64,000 bases of DNA, taken from contig NW_026705152.1 of NCBI RefSeq assembly GCF_029867415.1, positions 620,001 to 684,000 of the forward strand, given 5' to 3'. The notes beneath the pieces were generated by a model. The model ran no database searches. It saw only the letters and a program-made list of their open reading frames with translations, and was not told where the DNA came from. Positions 46,537-57,570 of this stretch are shown here, in pieces (positions within the stretch are counted from its first letter, which is position 1; every line of letters starts with the position of its first letter). The stretch is from Vicia villosa. Taxonomy: Eukaryota; Streptophyta; Magnoliopsida; Fabales; Fabaceae. The position numbers and the translations under genes were made by a program.

Positions 46537-47748
46537 TGAAGGATAGAAAAACACTTAGAAAGGGGGGGTTTGAATAAGTGTAGTCTAAAAACTTGAACGA
46601 TAAAAATAAATTGCACAGTTATTTTTATCCTGGTTCGTTGTTAACTAAACTACTCCAGTCCACTCCCACGGAGTGATTTACCTCACCTGAGGATTTAATC
46701 CACTAATCGCACGGATTACAATGGTTTTCCACTTAGCCCACGACTAAGTCTTCTAGAGTATTCTGATCACAACCTGATCACTCCAGGAACAACTGCTTAG
46801 ATACCCTCTAAGACTTTCTAGAGTTTCCTGATCAACACGATCACTCTAGTTACAACTGCTTAGATAACCTCTAAGACTTCCTAGAGTATTCTGATCAACA
46901 CGATCACTCTAGTTCCTTACAACTTAATGTAATCAATTAAGAGTATTACAAATGCTTCTGAAAAGCTATAATCACAACAGTGATATTTCTCTTAACGTTT
47001 AAGCTTATTCTCACTAATATATTACAACAGCAATGTAGTGAGCTTTGATGAAGATGAAGTTTCTAAGCTTTGAATTGAACAGCGTTTTAGCAAGTCTTTC
47101 AGAATTGGTTCAGAGTTGTTCGGAGTTGTTAACCTTGCTTGTCATCAGAACTTCATACTTATAGGCGTTTGAGAAGATGACCGTTGGGTGCATTTAATGC
47201 TTTGCGTGTTCCGTACAGCATTGCATTTAATGTTTCACGCTTTTGTCAACTACCTCGAGCCTTGTTCACGCTGTGTCTACTGACGTTGCCTTTAATAGCT
47301 TCCAACGTTCCTTTTGTCAGTCAGCGTAGCCTGCCACTTGTACTTTCTTCTGATCTGATGTTTGTGAATATAATATTTGAATATCATCAGAGTCAAACAG
47401 CTTGGTGCATAGCATCTTCTTGTCTTCTGACCTTGAAGTGCTTCTGAGCGTGATACCATGAGAACTTCAGTGCTTCTGCTTCTGATCTCAAGTTCTTCTG
47501 ATGCTTCCATAGACCCATGTTCTGATTCTGCCTTGACCATATTCTGATGTCTTGCCAGACCATGTTCTAATGTTGCATGCTGAACCTTCTGAGACAAAGC
47601 TTCTGAGCGCTGATTTGTGCATACTCTTTATATATTTCCTGAAAGGGAAATTGCAATGTATTAGAGTACCACATTATCTCACACAAAATTCATATCCTTG
47701 TTATCATCAAAACTAAGAATATTGATCAGAACAAATCTTGTTCTAACA
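46537..47748 (-). repeat. D 5' LTR (1212 bp)
   Basis: TGTTAGAACAAG...TATCCTTCA on the minus strand; flanked outside by CCCAA (47749-47753). Differs from the C LTR in many positions (for example GTCTAAAAACTTGAACG versus GCTTTAAAAACTTGACAG), so D and C are separate subfamilies. Confidence 0.93.
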
Positions 47749-48152
47749 CCCAATTCCTCTAAAGTCAACCGGTGTTGTGTCTCAAACAATTGAAATGTGA
47801 TTGCACCGGTGCACATAGGAAGATTCACTTCCCACTGAGTATGGACTTCGTACTCAACTGAACTCAAGAACTCTAAGGTTATCCGCTCATAATTTGGTGT
47901 CGTACGCACCATAAAGTCTAACAACCCTATTTTATTCAACAACCTATGCACATCTTCAGACAACCCCAATTCAACTAAAGTAGAAGGACACATATACTTG
48001 TTCGAAATTAACCGTTGGTTCTTGTGATGTGCATATCGGACGTCATGAACGGGGTGTTTGAATGTGATCCCATGAGCATTCCCGTTGTCAGGCTCAGCCT
48101 CCCGTTCAACATTCCTTCGTTGTCGGGCTCGTGGTCTCAAAGATCCATCCAT
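47749..48152 (-). pseudogene. E env-like (ATHILA-type post-pol) ORF, 5' half
   Basis: Starts MDGSLRPRARQRRN at 48152 with an Arg-rich N-terminus. The recognisable ATHILA-type region is FLSSVEYEV...WEVNLPMCTG followed by FQLFETQHRLTLEEL. D interrupts it after LEELG; the rest is at 13073-13708. Such ORFs are often called env-like because of their position, but no signal peptide is seen here. The splice-acceptor-like site at 48198-48200 lies just upstream. Confidence 0.75.
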
Positions 48153-48794
48153 GGGTGGTCTTCTTCTGAAATCATCCTATGGGGGCATTTTGGGCACCTG
48201 AAAATTTCACAAAACTAAAATTTGGAGTTAGTGAAAACGGCCACCGTAGGTAGATAGAGAACGACGAATGAAACACTTTTTGTGAAGGTGGTGTGGTGAA
48301 AAAAACGAAATTTGGGAGAGGTAGATGAAGGTTTATTATGGGGTTTTAATGGAGGCTAAGGGTTTGTGTGGGAGAAGAAAGGAGATGAAAGAGAAACATG
48401 GAGAAAAGTGAGGGAAGAGAAAAGGAAAAAAGGGATTAATTGGGTGAGTCACGCGGGACCCACACGAAAGATAAAATTTTTTCAAAATCTGACCCGGTGA
48501 CACGGGCGTGTCAACCAACACGGTCTGACCGTGTACCAATCTGGGAAAATGAGCTTCGCCCCTCAAAATTTTTTGAAAAGCCTGACACGGCCGTGTTAGA
48601 TGACACGGACAGACCGTGTCAAGCACTGTGCTCAGAACAAAATTCCCGACTTGTATTTTCTGCTCTTTTAGCTCCTTGATAGCTTTGTTTCAAAGACAAC
48701 CTACAAAACAAAAATTGTTAAAAACAAAAATAGTGGGTTGCCTCCCACTCAGCGCTTTGTTTAACGTCGCATGGCTCGACGGGCGTCCACCTCA
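48153..48794 (-). promoter_or_regulatory. E leader between integrase and the env-like ORF
   Basis: On the minus strand: double hairpin (48732-48781), T-rich tract ending TAG at 48701-48703, two bipartite palindrome units (48583-48621 and 48498-48534) like those of E's LTRs, a long pyrimidine-rich stretch, then AGTTTTGTGAAATTTTCAG|GTGCCC (acceptor-like, CAG at 48198-48200) about 46 bases before the ORF start. No coding frame. The palindromes and the two acceptor-like sites suggest a regulated subgenomic RNA; that is inference. Confidence 0.55.
48732..48781 (-). promoter_or_regulatory. Double hairpin at the E pol end
   Basis: Arms AGTGGG and CCCACT around a 6-nt loop (48732-48749) and arms CGTCG and CGACG around a 7-nt loop (48765-48781). 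Counterpart of H 2192-2241 with a compensating base pair at the outer end of the first stem. Confidence 0.6.
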
Positions 48795-49907
48795 TTAGGT
48801 GAGACGCACATGATCAATTAATCCAGCTTCCCGCCCAGCATAATAAGGCTTCAACCTCTGTCCATTGACTTTGAATATGTCCCCATTGGCTTGGTTTTTA
48901 ATTTCAATCGCACCATGTGGAAATATCTTGTGCACTACAAATGGCCCTAACCATCTTGACTTCAATTTTCTAGGAAACAACTTCAGCCTCGAATTAAACA
49001 ACAACACTATTTGTCCTTCCCAAAAGTCCTTCTTGATGAGTTTTTGATCATGCCACTTCCTTGTTTGTTCTTTGTACATCTTTGCATTTTCATAAGCTTG
49101 ATCTCGAAATTCCTCTAACTCATGTAGCTGAAGAATACGAGACTCACCGGATTTTACGAGATCACAATTTAAAAGTTTAGATGCCCAAAAAGATTTATGC
49201 TCCAATTCAAGAGGAAGATGACAAGCTTTTCCATAAACCAGCTGATAAGGAGACATGCCGATAGGAGTTTTGAAAGCAATTCTGTATGCCCATAATGCAT
49301 CGTCTAACTTGATCGCCCAATCCTTCCTTGACGCGCTCACAGTCTTCTCAAGAATTTGCTTTATCTGCTTGTTGGATACTTCGACTTGCCCACTCGTTTG
49401 AGGATGATAATGAGTGGCAATTTTATGTTTGACATTGTACTTCTTCAATAAATTCTCCATGAGTTTATTTAAGAAATGTATCCCCTCATCACTGATAAGT
49501 GCCCTTGGCACACCAAATCTTGAAAATATGTTGTGCATAAGAAAATTTACCACTACTCTCGCGTCATTGGTAGGGAGAGTTGCCGCTTCCACCCATTTTG
49601 AGACATAATCTACAGCGACAAGAATATAATTCTTCCCAAATGATGGTGGAAACGGACCCATGAAGTCAATTCCCCATAAATCGAACAATTCCACTTCGAG
49701 CATGCCATTTTGAGGCATCTGGTTCCTTTTAGAGATGTTCCAAGTTCGCTGACACCTATCACATTCCTTCACTACAACTTGGGCATCTTTGAACAGAGAG
49801 GGCCAGTACAGACCTGACTGGAGAACTTTTGCTGTTGTTCTATCTCCACTAAAATGCCATTGGTTTGTTGACATCTTTCCAACACGAGTGACAGGTGATA
49901 CAGGCAA
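48795..49907 (-). CDS. E integrase, catalytic core and C-terminal domain intact
   Basis: The integrase would insert element DNA into chromosomes. Catalytic residues: Asp in GIDFMGPFP (around residue 80), Asp in LISDEGIHF (around 140) and Glu in GQVEVSNKQ (around 176). The zinc finger keeps CDRCQR but has lost its first His, because the deletion that removed RNase H ends in [11 protein letters not shown]. The C-terminal part has [11 protein letters not shown] and [12 protein letters not shown], ending HVRLT and a stop. Frame fully open for 370 codons; the first ATG is not the true start, since integrase is normally part of Pol. Confidence 0.85.
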   Translation of the reverse strand: MPVSPVTRVGKMSTNQWHFSGDRTTAKVLQSGLYWPSLFKDAQVVVKECDRCQRTWNISKRNQMPQNGMLEVELFDLWGIDFMGPFPPSFGKNYILVAVDYVSKWVEAATLPTNDARVVVNFLMHNIFSRFGVPRALISDEGIHFLNKLMENLLKKYNVKHKIATHYHPQTSGQVEVSNKQIKQILEKTVSASRKDWAIKLDDALWAYRIAFKTPIGMSPYQLVYGKACHLPLELEHKSFWASKLLNCDLVKSGESRILQLHELEEFRDQAYENAKMYKEQTRKWHDQKLIKKDFWEGQIVLLFNSRLKLFPRKLKSRWLGPFVVHKIFPHGAIEIKNQANGDIFKVNGQRLKPYYAGREAGLIDHVRLT

Positions 49908-50529
49908 TTTTCAAAAGAAGATCTAAAACCAGAGAAATCATCCATGAATACCTCCATATGTTTTTCAAGCATGTTGGTAAAGATGGATGTCATGCACCTC
50001 TGGAATGTGGTCGTGCATTACACAATCCAAATGGCATCCTTCTGTAGGCAAAGATTCCATATGGACACGTGAATGCAGTTTTTTCTTGGTCTTCCGCTGC
50101 CACCGCAATCTGGTTGTACCTTGAATACCCATCTAAAAAACAATAAAAATCATGTCCCGCTAACTGTTCCAACATTTGATCAATGAACGGTAAGGGAAAA
50201 TGATATTTTCTGGTTGCGGTATTTAGTCTTCTGTAGTCTATGTAGACTCTCCAACCTGTGACTGTCCTGGAGGGGATCAACTCATTTTTTTCATTTTTTA
50301 TCACAGTTGTTCCCCCTTTCTTTGGTACGACATGAACCGGACTAACCTAAGCACTATCAAAAATAGGGTAAATTAATCCAACATCTAGCAGTTTAACCAC
50401 TTCCTTACAAACAACTTCCTTCATAGCTGGATTAAGTCTCTGTTGAGGTTGCACAACCGGTTTTTGATCATCTTCCATCAATATCTTATGCATACACAGT
50501 GTCGGGCTGATTCCTTTAAAATCCTCCAT
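49908..50529 (-). pseudogene. E reverse transcriptase fragment
   Basis: Pieces of RT in three frames: VCKEVVKLLDVGLIYP with a stop at about 50347; then GWRVYIDYRRLN, FLDGYSRYNQI and PFGLCNA (50304-50010); then, after a one-base loss, MEVFMDDFSGF with the FMDD active site (about 49950). It ends at [10 protein letters not shown], directly joined to integrase. The RT thumb and all RNase H are missing. Confidence 0.85.
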
Positions 50530-50574
50530 TTCCCAACCAATTACACCTTTGTACTTCTTGAGAACCTTAATTAA

Positions 50575-51310
50575 CTATTCTTCTTGAATCATTCTCAAAT
50601 TTAAATTGATGATTGCCGGGAATTTCTCCTCATTGTCTAGAAAGACATATTTAAGATGCTCGGGAAATTGTTTCAACTCAATCCCCTTTTTATTTTCTTG
50701 TTTTTCTTCTAGAGATAATTGAGGTCGAAGCTCTTCCCACCGTTGAGGTCTAGAATGAACTAAAGGTGGTTGAACTTTCAACATGGACACCACTTCAGAC
50801 TCCTTCTCGTCTATTCCTTCAGTCTCTTCAATAATAGACAAGCTCAAAACTCTTTCTAAGGGAAGCTTGGAAGTTGTGATCTGCATCGATTTTGCAAATA
50901 CTGTATCCATAACTTCAACATTTTTACATGCTCCTTCATCATTCTTGAATTTCATCGTGTTCCCCACATCAATTTTCAGCTTTTCATCATAAACTTTGAG
51001 GGTCATTGGTCCTTCTTCAATATCTATCATGCACCTTCCAGTTTCAAGAAAAGGTCTTCCCAAAATGAGTGGGATTTCCTCGTCTTTTGGCATCTCGAGC
51101 ACCACAAAGTCTACCGGGAACACGAACTTATCAATTTTTACCAGAACATCTGTTGCTATGCCGTAGGGTCTCTTCATTGAATGATCAGAAAATTGGAGTG
51201 TCATGCGGGTGTCTTGCACTTCCCCTAACTAAAGTTTTTTGTAAATCGAAAGGGGCAATAAACTAACACTTGCTCCCAAATCGATTAATGCCTTTTTGAA
51301 TGATCTGTCT
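50575..51310 (-). pseudogene. E aspartic protease
   Basis: The active-site region reads ALIDLGASVSLLPL near 51290, the DLGAS form common in Athila, followed by a stop near 51230 and then an open frame with FVFPVDFVVLEMP and LILGRPFLETGRC. It ends at the stop before RT (50575). Same domain order as H. Confidence 0.82.
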
Positions 51311-51537
51311 CCAATAGTGCAAGGAATAGTCACAACACCTCTATCTTATTTCTTCACTGGGATTTTTAAACCTTGCAAAATAGCACTACAAGTTTTAGTT
51401 AGCATAACTGGCAAGCATCAATTGACCTCTTCTTTGATATGATGTCTTTCATGAACTTGGCATAAATCGGCATTTGTTCCAAGGCTTCAGCAAATGGTAT
51501 GTTGATCTCGAGCTTCTTGAACAACTCTAAGAACTTC

Positions 51538-53211
51538 TCAACTTTTCTCCTTGAGGTCTTTCTTCTTTGTTCTTGTAGGGAAAGGGAGAATGACCTTTTG
51601 TTTTTGTTTCTCTTGTTGGATTATCGGATTCACCACCACTTCTTCAGATTGTTTTGGCTCCTCTGTAATTTCCAAATCAACTTCCAACATCCCATCTTTT
51701 TCCACCTGCTCTTCTGCTTGTTTTTCATTTGCTTTTCCCTTCCTTGTAACCACTTCTTTGATGTGATTCTGATCTCGTGGATTCACAATTGTTCCACTAG
51801 GAAGCGTTCCAGGTGTTTGAGAACTTGAAGCTAACTATTGAGATATTTGACCCATCTGAATTTCGACATTTTTAATTGACGTTGTGGTATTCTGATGATT
51901 ACTCCGAGTTTCCTCTTGGAATTGAATATTGTGAGCTGCTATTTTCTAGATAGCAATCTCCCAATCTGCCTTCTTTGGAACTTGTTGCTGCTATTGCTGT
52001 TATTGGTTTTGATATTGAACTTGTACTTGCTGCTGCACATTCCCTTTTTGATCTCTCCATGCAAAGTTGGGATGATTCTTCCACCCCGGATTATATGTGT
52101 TGGAGTAGGGATTGTTTTGCTTCAAAAACTTAGTGTCTTCTATCTGTTGTGGTGTTGCAAAGCAATGGACCGTATTGTGTGGTCCATTACATATGTCACA
52201 AATATCATCCGGTTTCTGTTGCACTTGAGCTACCTTCTGCGTACCTATGTTCAGTGCTTTTAGCCTTTTTCTAACCTCAGCTGCCATAGCTTCTTCGATC
52301 TTCACCTGCTTATTTGTCTCCAGCTTCTAATCAATAACTGCAGATTTGCTTGAGACCCTATCATACAGTTCCAGATGCTCATTGGAAGCGATAGCCTAAA
52401 TTATCTTCTTCATCCCAGTGGTTGTTGCAAAATTAGCTGAGCCACCAACTGCCGAGTCGAGAATTTGTCTTGTTTGAATTTGCAAACCATTAACAAACAT
52501 CTGCATCTGCTCGGTCTCATCCATGTTATGAGTAGGACAAGCCACCATAATTCTTCTGAATCTTCTGTATGCTTCTCCTAATGACTCACCCTCTCTTTTC
52601 TTGAAATTTAAGATCTCATACCTCTTTCTCAATGATACAGATGCGGGAAAGTATTCCTACAAGAAAACTTTCTCCATCTCTTCCCATGTGGTGATGCTAC
52701 CAGCTGGTAACGCATAAAACCACTCTTCAGCTTCATTAGCTAACGTGAAAGGAAACATGCGAAGTCTTATTGCTTCTTCGCTATGTTTAGCCATTTTGAG
52801 AGTTGTGCTCATGGTAAGAAATTGCTGGAGATGCTTATTTGTGTCTTCATTCACTCTTCCAGAAAAAGATCTCTTCTCGAGTAGAGTAATGGTACTTGGG
52901 TGAAGTTGAAATTGTTCTACATTCACTGGTTGATTTTCAATCGTCATCCGGCCACCCGGATTGTTTGTTCCACCATAATCTCCAAGAAGTCTTTTAGCTG
53001 GTTCACCCATCTTTTCAGGTTCTGTCTCTGCTTCAGAGTGATCAGTGTCTGACTCTGACTCAGAAGGAGTAGAAAGAATTTCGTCTTCTTCCTGAATCAG
53101 TGTCTCTCCTTCCTTCTCCAGCCTAGCTAATTTAGCTTCTCTTAATCTGCGACGTAGGCTTCGTTCCGGTTCTGCGTCAAAAGTAAAATCAACTGAGGCC
53201 TTACCTCGCAT
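51538..53211 (-). pseudogene. E gag, many in-frame stops
   Basis: The first ATG (53211) gives MRGKASVDFTFDAEPERSLRRR; the core repeats the H signatures (LRMFPFTLANEAEEWFYALPAG, ACPTHNM). In-frame stops at about 52657, 52396, 52327 and 52000 lie in the same reading frame, so most damage is by point mutation. Zinc knuckle CDICNGPHNTVHC near 52200; NNPYSNTYNPGW follows. Several stops sit in Gln-rich runs (CAA or CAG turned to TAA or TAG). A last open piece (51786-51538) leads toward protease. Confidence 0.85.
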
Positions 53212-53324
53212 AAACAGATTAGACTAATTAGTTACGGAGAATTTAAATATAACAGAGATGATATTTTAATTGCAAAGCAATAAAATTTCAATTGAACTAA
53301 ATTTTGAACTTAGTAATTTGGCAC

Positions 53325-53342
53325 TCCCCGGTAACAGCGCCA
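53325..53342 (-). other. E primer binding site (tRNA-Asp-like)
   Basis: The minus strand reads TGGCGCTGTTACCGGGGA, two changes from the usual Athila form TGGCGCCGTTGCCGGGGA, 6 bases inside the LTR end. Confidence 0.85.
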
Positions 53343-53348
53343 AAAACT

Positions 53349-54689
53349 TGATCGGAAAAATAGCAAGTGTACTATTTTTGCCGATGTAGTAATAAAGAAT
53401 ACATTTTCCGAATGTCGATCTCAAGGAGTGCGTATTAACCACCAAGTAATATTTTCAGCTCAATTGAACAAAATTGGTAATGTGATTTGATTTGGTAGAA
53501 TGTTTATAAAAGTAAACAAAGGGAATAAAATAATTTGACTTTTCAGAAATAAAAATATGCAATGGGGAGTGAACTCTTTTGCTTGCAATGATTGGAATTT
53601 CAAGATATATATTAAGCTATGAATTGAACGTTTGACATTATCAACCTTTAGAATAGTTTTTCTAAGTTCTCAATAAAAACCCCTTTTGAACGTTTATGTT
53701 GTATATCAATACCCATGAATATCTAACATAAATTCACAATATGTATAATCAAGGTTGATTATGATGTTATTAGGATGCCCTAGTCTTAGATGCATCACCT
53801 ATTAACCAATTATACAAAAACCCTAACCTTTATAGTCCTATAATGGCTAGTCTTAGATCATTCTCAATTTGTCCGAGAAAGAACGCATAAAAACATCGCA
53901 CAATTGAATGGAAATAAAAAACCACATAACTAAATTATAATTGAAATCCCAAATTCATTACAATAGCAAATTAGGGCCACCCCCTAGCAATGGGGGGCTT
54001 AGCCTCTCGTTGTTCTCAAGAAAAATTCAAAGATAAAGTAAGACATTACTCAAGCTTGATGATAATGTTGATCTTCAATGGTGTCCACCTTTGAATCTCT
54101 CCACCCTCTCAATTCTTCGTAAAAACTCTTCTCCTCTCTATCCAATTTCTTGTTATCGTGTTTCAAAAAGTGCCTTTCTCCCATTGGAAATCCTCTTTTA
54201 ATCACTTTAGGTTTCAGGCTTCCGATCAAAATACCCAAAATACCCCTGACACTTCTTACTCTAAAAAATCATAAAAACTTGATTTCAGCCCCGCACGCTG
54301 ACACAGCCGTGTCTGGTGACACGGTCAGACCGTGTCAGCTTCTGGAACTATTCTGGGCGCATCAAAAAGGGCTGACACGGTCGTGTCCACTGACACGGCC
54401 AGACCGTGTTTGCCACTGCTTCCACTCTTTGCATTTAACTTCAATTCTTCTTATCTTGCGCCAAAGTCTGTGGGATCTTCCTCTCATCGAGACTGTACCT
54501 ACACAACTCATCAAACGGGATCAAACACACCAAATACAACTTAAACTAACTAAATTACCACAAAACACACGACACGACAACTACACAAAGAAGACAATAA
54601 AAACTTAGAAAACCTGTACAAAATGTTACCAAACATTAAAATCTTGTGTCGAACTCATGGCGAAACTAGGTAGAAATGGTGACTGATCA
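53349..54689 (-). repeat. E 5' LTR (1341 bp)
   Basis: Reads TGATCAGTCACC...TTTTCCGATCA on the minus strand; outer flank CTTAT (54690-54694). Bipartite palindrome units at 54299-54337 and 54373-54411. Confidence 0.92.
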
Positions 54690-55209
54690 CTTATAGATTG
54701 ATATATGTTCATCAACATTTCTACTCAAATATATTAAGTTATTACTGACTTGCTATCCAGGATTGTTGGAAGCAAGGGTTGTTGATTAGTGAGAGGATTG
54801 TTCTCATAATCAAGATAGTAAATCCAAGAGGATTATTCTTGGTGGTTGAAATCTGGTTGTCTAGGATTGTAGGAAACAAGTTAGTGAAAAACCCAAGAGG
54901 ATTGTTCTTGGTCCAAGAGGATTGTTCTAGGTTATGGTTTGTATTGTGTAAGTCACAAACAATAGTAAAAATCTCTTTCATGTTGAAAGGGGACTGGAGT
55001 AGTCTCGGAATGTGAGGGGAACCAATATACATCGTTGTGTTCTTTACTTTTCAGCATTTACCGCTTTCACAAATCTTAACCAAAAAAGAAAGTAACACAT
55101 TTCTAAACTCTTACACCAAAATAGGAAAATAATTACATCGTGTTTTTAAAACCGGATAAATTGTCAAAATCCTAATTCACCCCCTCTTAGGCGGACTCTT
55201 AAACTTACA
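54690..55209 (+). repeat. F 5' LTR, right part, with hairpin triplet
   Basis: Begins with the second CTTAT. Ends ATTCACCCCCTCTTAGG...CTTACA, the C-rich block typical of SIRE LTR ends. Three near-copies of a 19-nt hairpin (arms CCAAGA and TCTTGG) at 54824, 54893 and 54913. No coding frame. Confidence 0.82.
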
Positions 55210-55211
55210 AT

Positions 55212-55223
55212 TGGCATCAGAGC
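55212..55223 (+). other. F primer binding site
   Basis: TGGCATCAGAGC followed by AGG, tRNA-Met type, two bases after the LTR end. Confidence 0.85.
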
Positions 55224-55256
55224 AGGTTATAGGTAACCTGTTCCAAAAAGATTCTA

Positions 55257-56830
55257 ATGGCTTCCGCAAATCAAGATCCGGTTTTTAGAGACGGTTGTAG
55301 AAACAACAAACCTCCATTGTTCTGTGGACAATACTTCGACTTTTGGAAAATTCGTATGAAGGCCCACTTAGAAGCACACGGAGAAGAAGTATGGGAGGCT
55401 ATCCTAAAAGGTCCTCATGTTCCTACAATTGTTGTCGATGGCGTTGTATCAGATAAACTTAAAGCCTCATGGAATAATGATGATATGAGAAGAAATCTTG
55501 CTGACAAAAGGGCTATCAATCTTCTTCAAGGAGCACTTAGTATGGACAAATTCTTTCGCATCTCGGCATGCACAACGGCAAAAGAAATATGGGATACTTT
55601 AGTCGAAACTCATGAAGGAACTGTTGAAGTTAAGAGATTTCGTTTAAATACTTTAAGTCAAGAATATGAATTATTCAAAATGCAGCCCAGAGAATCAATC
55701 CTTGATTTACAAAAAATATTCGTTCACTTAAGAAATCATTTGAGTGCTCTTGGAAAGAAAGTTTCAATCCAGGAACAAAATCTAAAGGTGCTTAGATCCT
55801 TAACAAGAGAATGGCAACCGAAAGAAATAGCGGTATCCGAGAAAAAGAATCTATCAAAGATGACTTCTGCAACCTTTTTCGGTAAACTTCAAGAATATGA
55901 AACAGAACTCGGAAGGCTTGAAACGCATGAAATTTAAATAAAAGATTCAAAAGATATTGCCTTAAAGACAAGAGTCAAGTATCATGATAACAATCAAGAG
56001 GATGAATCCACTAGTGAAGAAGATAATGAGTTTATCAAAAAGTTGAAAAATTTATAAGAAAGGAAAGGAAAAAGGAGATCATTAAAGAGGAAGCACCAAA
56101 AAGGAAGGTTAAATGCTTTGAATGTGGAGAAAAAGGACATGTCAAAAGTGAATGCCCTAAACTTGAAAAGAAGAACAAATTCTTCAAGAAAAATAAGGAT
56201 AAAAAATCAAAGAAAGCATATGTAGCATGGGATGACAATGAAATAAGTTCATCTTCAGACAAAGAACATGTGAATCTTGCATTGGTAGCAACACACCATT
56301 CTGATGATGAAGACAATGAGGTTAGTAATGAATTTTACATTTATGATAATGATGTACAAGGTGCCATAGATGAACTCTTAAATGAATGTAAAATGTTATA
56401 TAGAACCATATCAACACAAGAGAAACAAATAAATTCTCTTGAAGAGAAACTTGATATTATGCAAAAAGATTTCGAGGTTGAAAAACAACAATATGTTGAT
56501 AAAGAAAAACAACAATCTACATGTAATAATTGTGAATATCTTTCTTTTCAAATTGTTCAATTTAAGAGAGTTCTTGAAAGGTATGAAAAGGGACAAATTG
56601 GGTTGGAAGGTGTCCTTAAACAACAAATATTCTCTAATGATAAAAATGGTCTTGGTTATTCAAGGTCTAACAAACCAAGTACTAGTAAAACTATTTTTGT
56701 GAGGGCTAGTGGCCAAACATTCCAAGAGAAAATTAACAAGCCTAAAGTGGTTTACCACCATCCTAAGAAAATATTTCCTAAAAGGAAACATTATGTTCCT
56801 AGATATAGAAGTAATTTTGTTCCTACATGA
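55257..56830 (+). pseudogene. F gag and nucleocapsid, several breaks
   Basis: The ATG at 55257 opens a 226-aa SIRE-type capsid (PLFCGQYFDFWKIRMKAHLE, TAKEIWDTLVETHEGTVEV, SLTREWQPKEIAV), stopped by a TAA at 55935-55937. The sense continues with frameshifts: an acidic run, zinc knuckle CFECGEKGHVKSEC near 56110-56150, then an open coiled-coil segment (56270-56830). A TGA at 56828-56830 falls where the first Cys of a second zinc knuckle is expected; FYCGIVGHTPNAC follows. Not functional as it stands. Confidence 0.8.
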
Positions 56831-57290
56831 TTTTATTGTGGTATTGTTGGCCATACACCTAATGCTTGCTATGTTAGAAACGTTAGTGTGGCAAGTGGAC
56901 ATTATGTGTGGGTTAAGAAGGGAACTAACTATGATGGACCCAAAGCATATTTGGTACCAAATCAAACTTGATTTATTTTGTAGGTTTGCTTATGGACCAC
57001 TTTAAATCTGGGATGTTTTGATAAGTGGTGGTTCTAAGCATTTGATGGGAGACATAAACTAACTTTCAAATCTAGTTATAAAGTCCAAGGGTGATTTCAC
57101 ATATGGAGAATACCTTAAAGGAAGAATTCTTGGCATTGACAAAGTTGGAGAACTAATTTTCATATCAATTGAAGATGTACTTTATGTTGAAAGACTAAAG
57201 CAAAATCTTTTAAGCAAAAGTCAACTTTGTGACAAAAGCTTCAAAATAATATTCACCAAAGATGAATGTTTGATGAATTCACTCATGAGG
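56831..57290 (+). pseudogene. F protease remnant
   Basis: Degenerate copia protease: ISGGSKHLMGD stands where LDSGCSRHMTGD is expected, so the catalytic Asp and Cys/Arg are gone. Downstream ILGIDKVGE and LLSKSQLCDKSFKIIFTK follow the normal protease-to-integrase order. The sequence then passes into non-coding DNA with no integrase. Confidence 0.75.
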
Positions 57291-57570
57291 TAAAACTTAT
57301 AGTTAAAGAATTAATTATGTTCATATTTTATTTTCAATAATTTATCTTTTTCCCATCCTTTTTGATAATGACAAAGGGGGGGGGGGAAGATATTTGTGTA
57401 TATGTGTATGCTTGCTTGTCTCTAACATTTGCAGCCACAAAAAAGTTAAATTCTCTATAAATCAAGGGAGAGATTTGATCAAGGGGGAGTTATCAAGGTT
57501 AGGGGGGCATTCACATAAGAACATTATTCTTAAAATTTTCAAAGGTTGTCATCATCAAAAAGGGGGAGAA
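57291..57570 (+). other. F 3' non-coding region and polypurine tract
   Basis: Contains an 11-G run at about 57376-57386, purine-rich repeats (GATCAAGGGGGAG) and the final tract AAAAAGGGGGAGAA (57557-57570) directly before TGTGAAGG. Confidence 0.75.

Larger units (their letters stand above)
13709..47748 (-). mobile_element. SIRE/Maximus-type Ty1/copia element D (outer coordinates include C)
   Basis: 5' LTR 46537-47748; 3' LTR 13709-14865 plus 38088-38141, split by C. LTRs begin TGTTAGAACAAG and end TATCCTTCA on the minus strand. Target duplication CCCAA at 13704-13708 and 47749-47753. Inside: tRNA-Met primer site, gag, protease-integrase, RT and RNase H in several broken frames, a duplicated RNase H/post-pol mosaic, an intact post-pol ORF and purine-tract repeats. 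It inserted into the env-like ORF of E. Confidence 0.93.
10214..54689 (-). mobile_element. Athila-type Ty3/gypsy element E (outer coordinates include nested D, C and the non-autonomous element)
   Basis: Both LTRs (53349-54689 and 10214-11526) start TGATC and end CCGATCA, and the target duplication CTTAT flanks them. Inside, on the minus strand: tRNA-Asp-like primer site, gag, protease, RT fragment, integrase, hairpins, env-like ORF (split by D), 3' non-coding region and polypurine tract. Removing D leaves about 10.4 kb. The LTRs differ by indels including about 30 bp near 54450, so E is much older than C or the triple-LTR element. Confidence 0.93.
9391..57570 (+). mobile_element. SIRE-type Ty1/copia element F, split by E, pol deleted
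   Basis: 5' LTR (9391-10213 plus 54695-55209, about 1338 bp), tRNA-Met primer site at 55212, gag, degenerate protease remnant, polypurine tract ending 57570, then a 3' LTR start at 57571. Integrase, RT and RNase H are deleted after about 57290. Element E sits in the 5' LTR with target duplication CTTAT at 10209-10213 and 54690-54694. The 3' LTR matches the 5' LTR for only about 148 bp before changing into the LTR of element G. Confidence 0.78.

Noticed and set aside
57376..57386. G-run of 11 as a functional G-quadruplex
   Set aside because: A single homopolymer next to a purine-rich 3' region; more likely slippage or a decayed purine tract, and length calls in such runs are unreliable.
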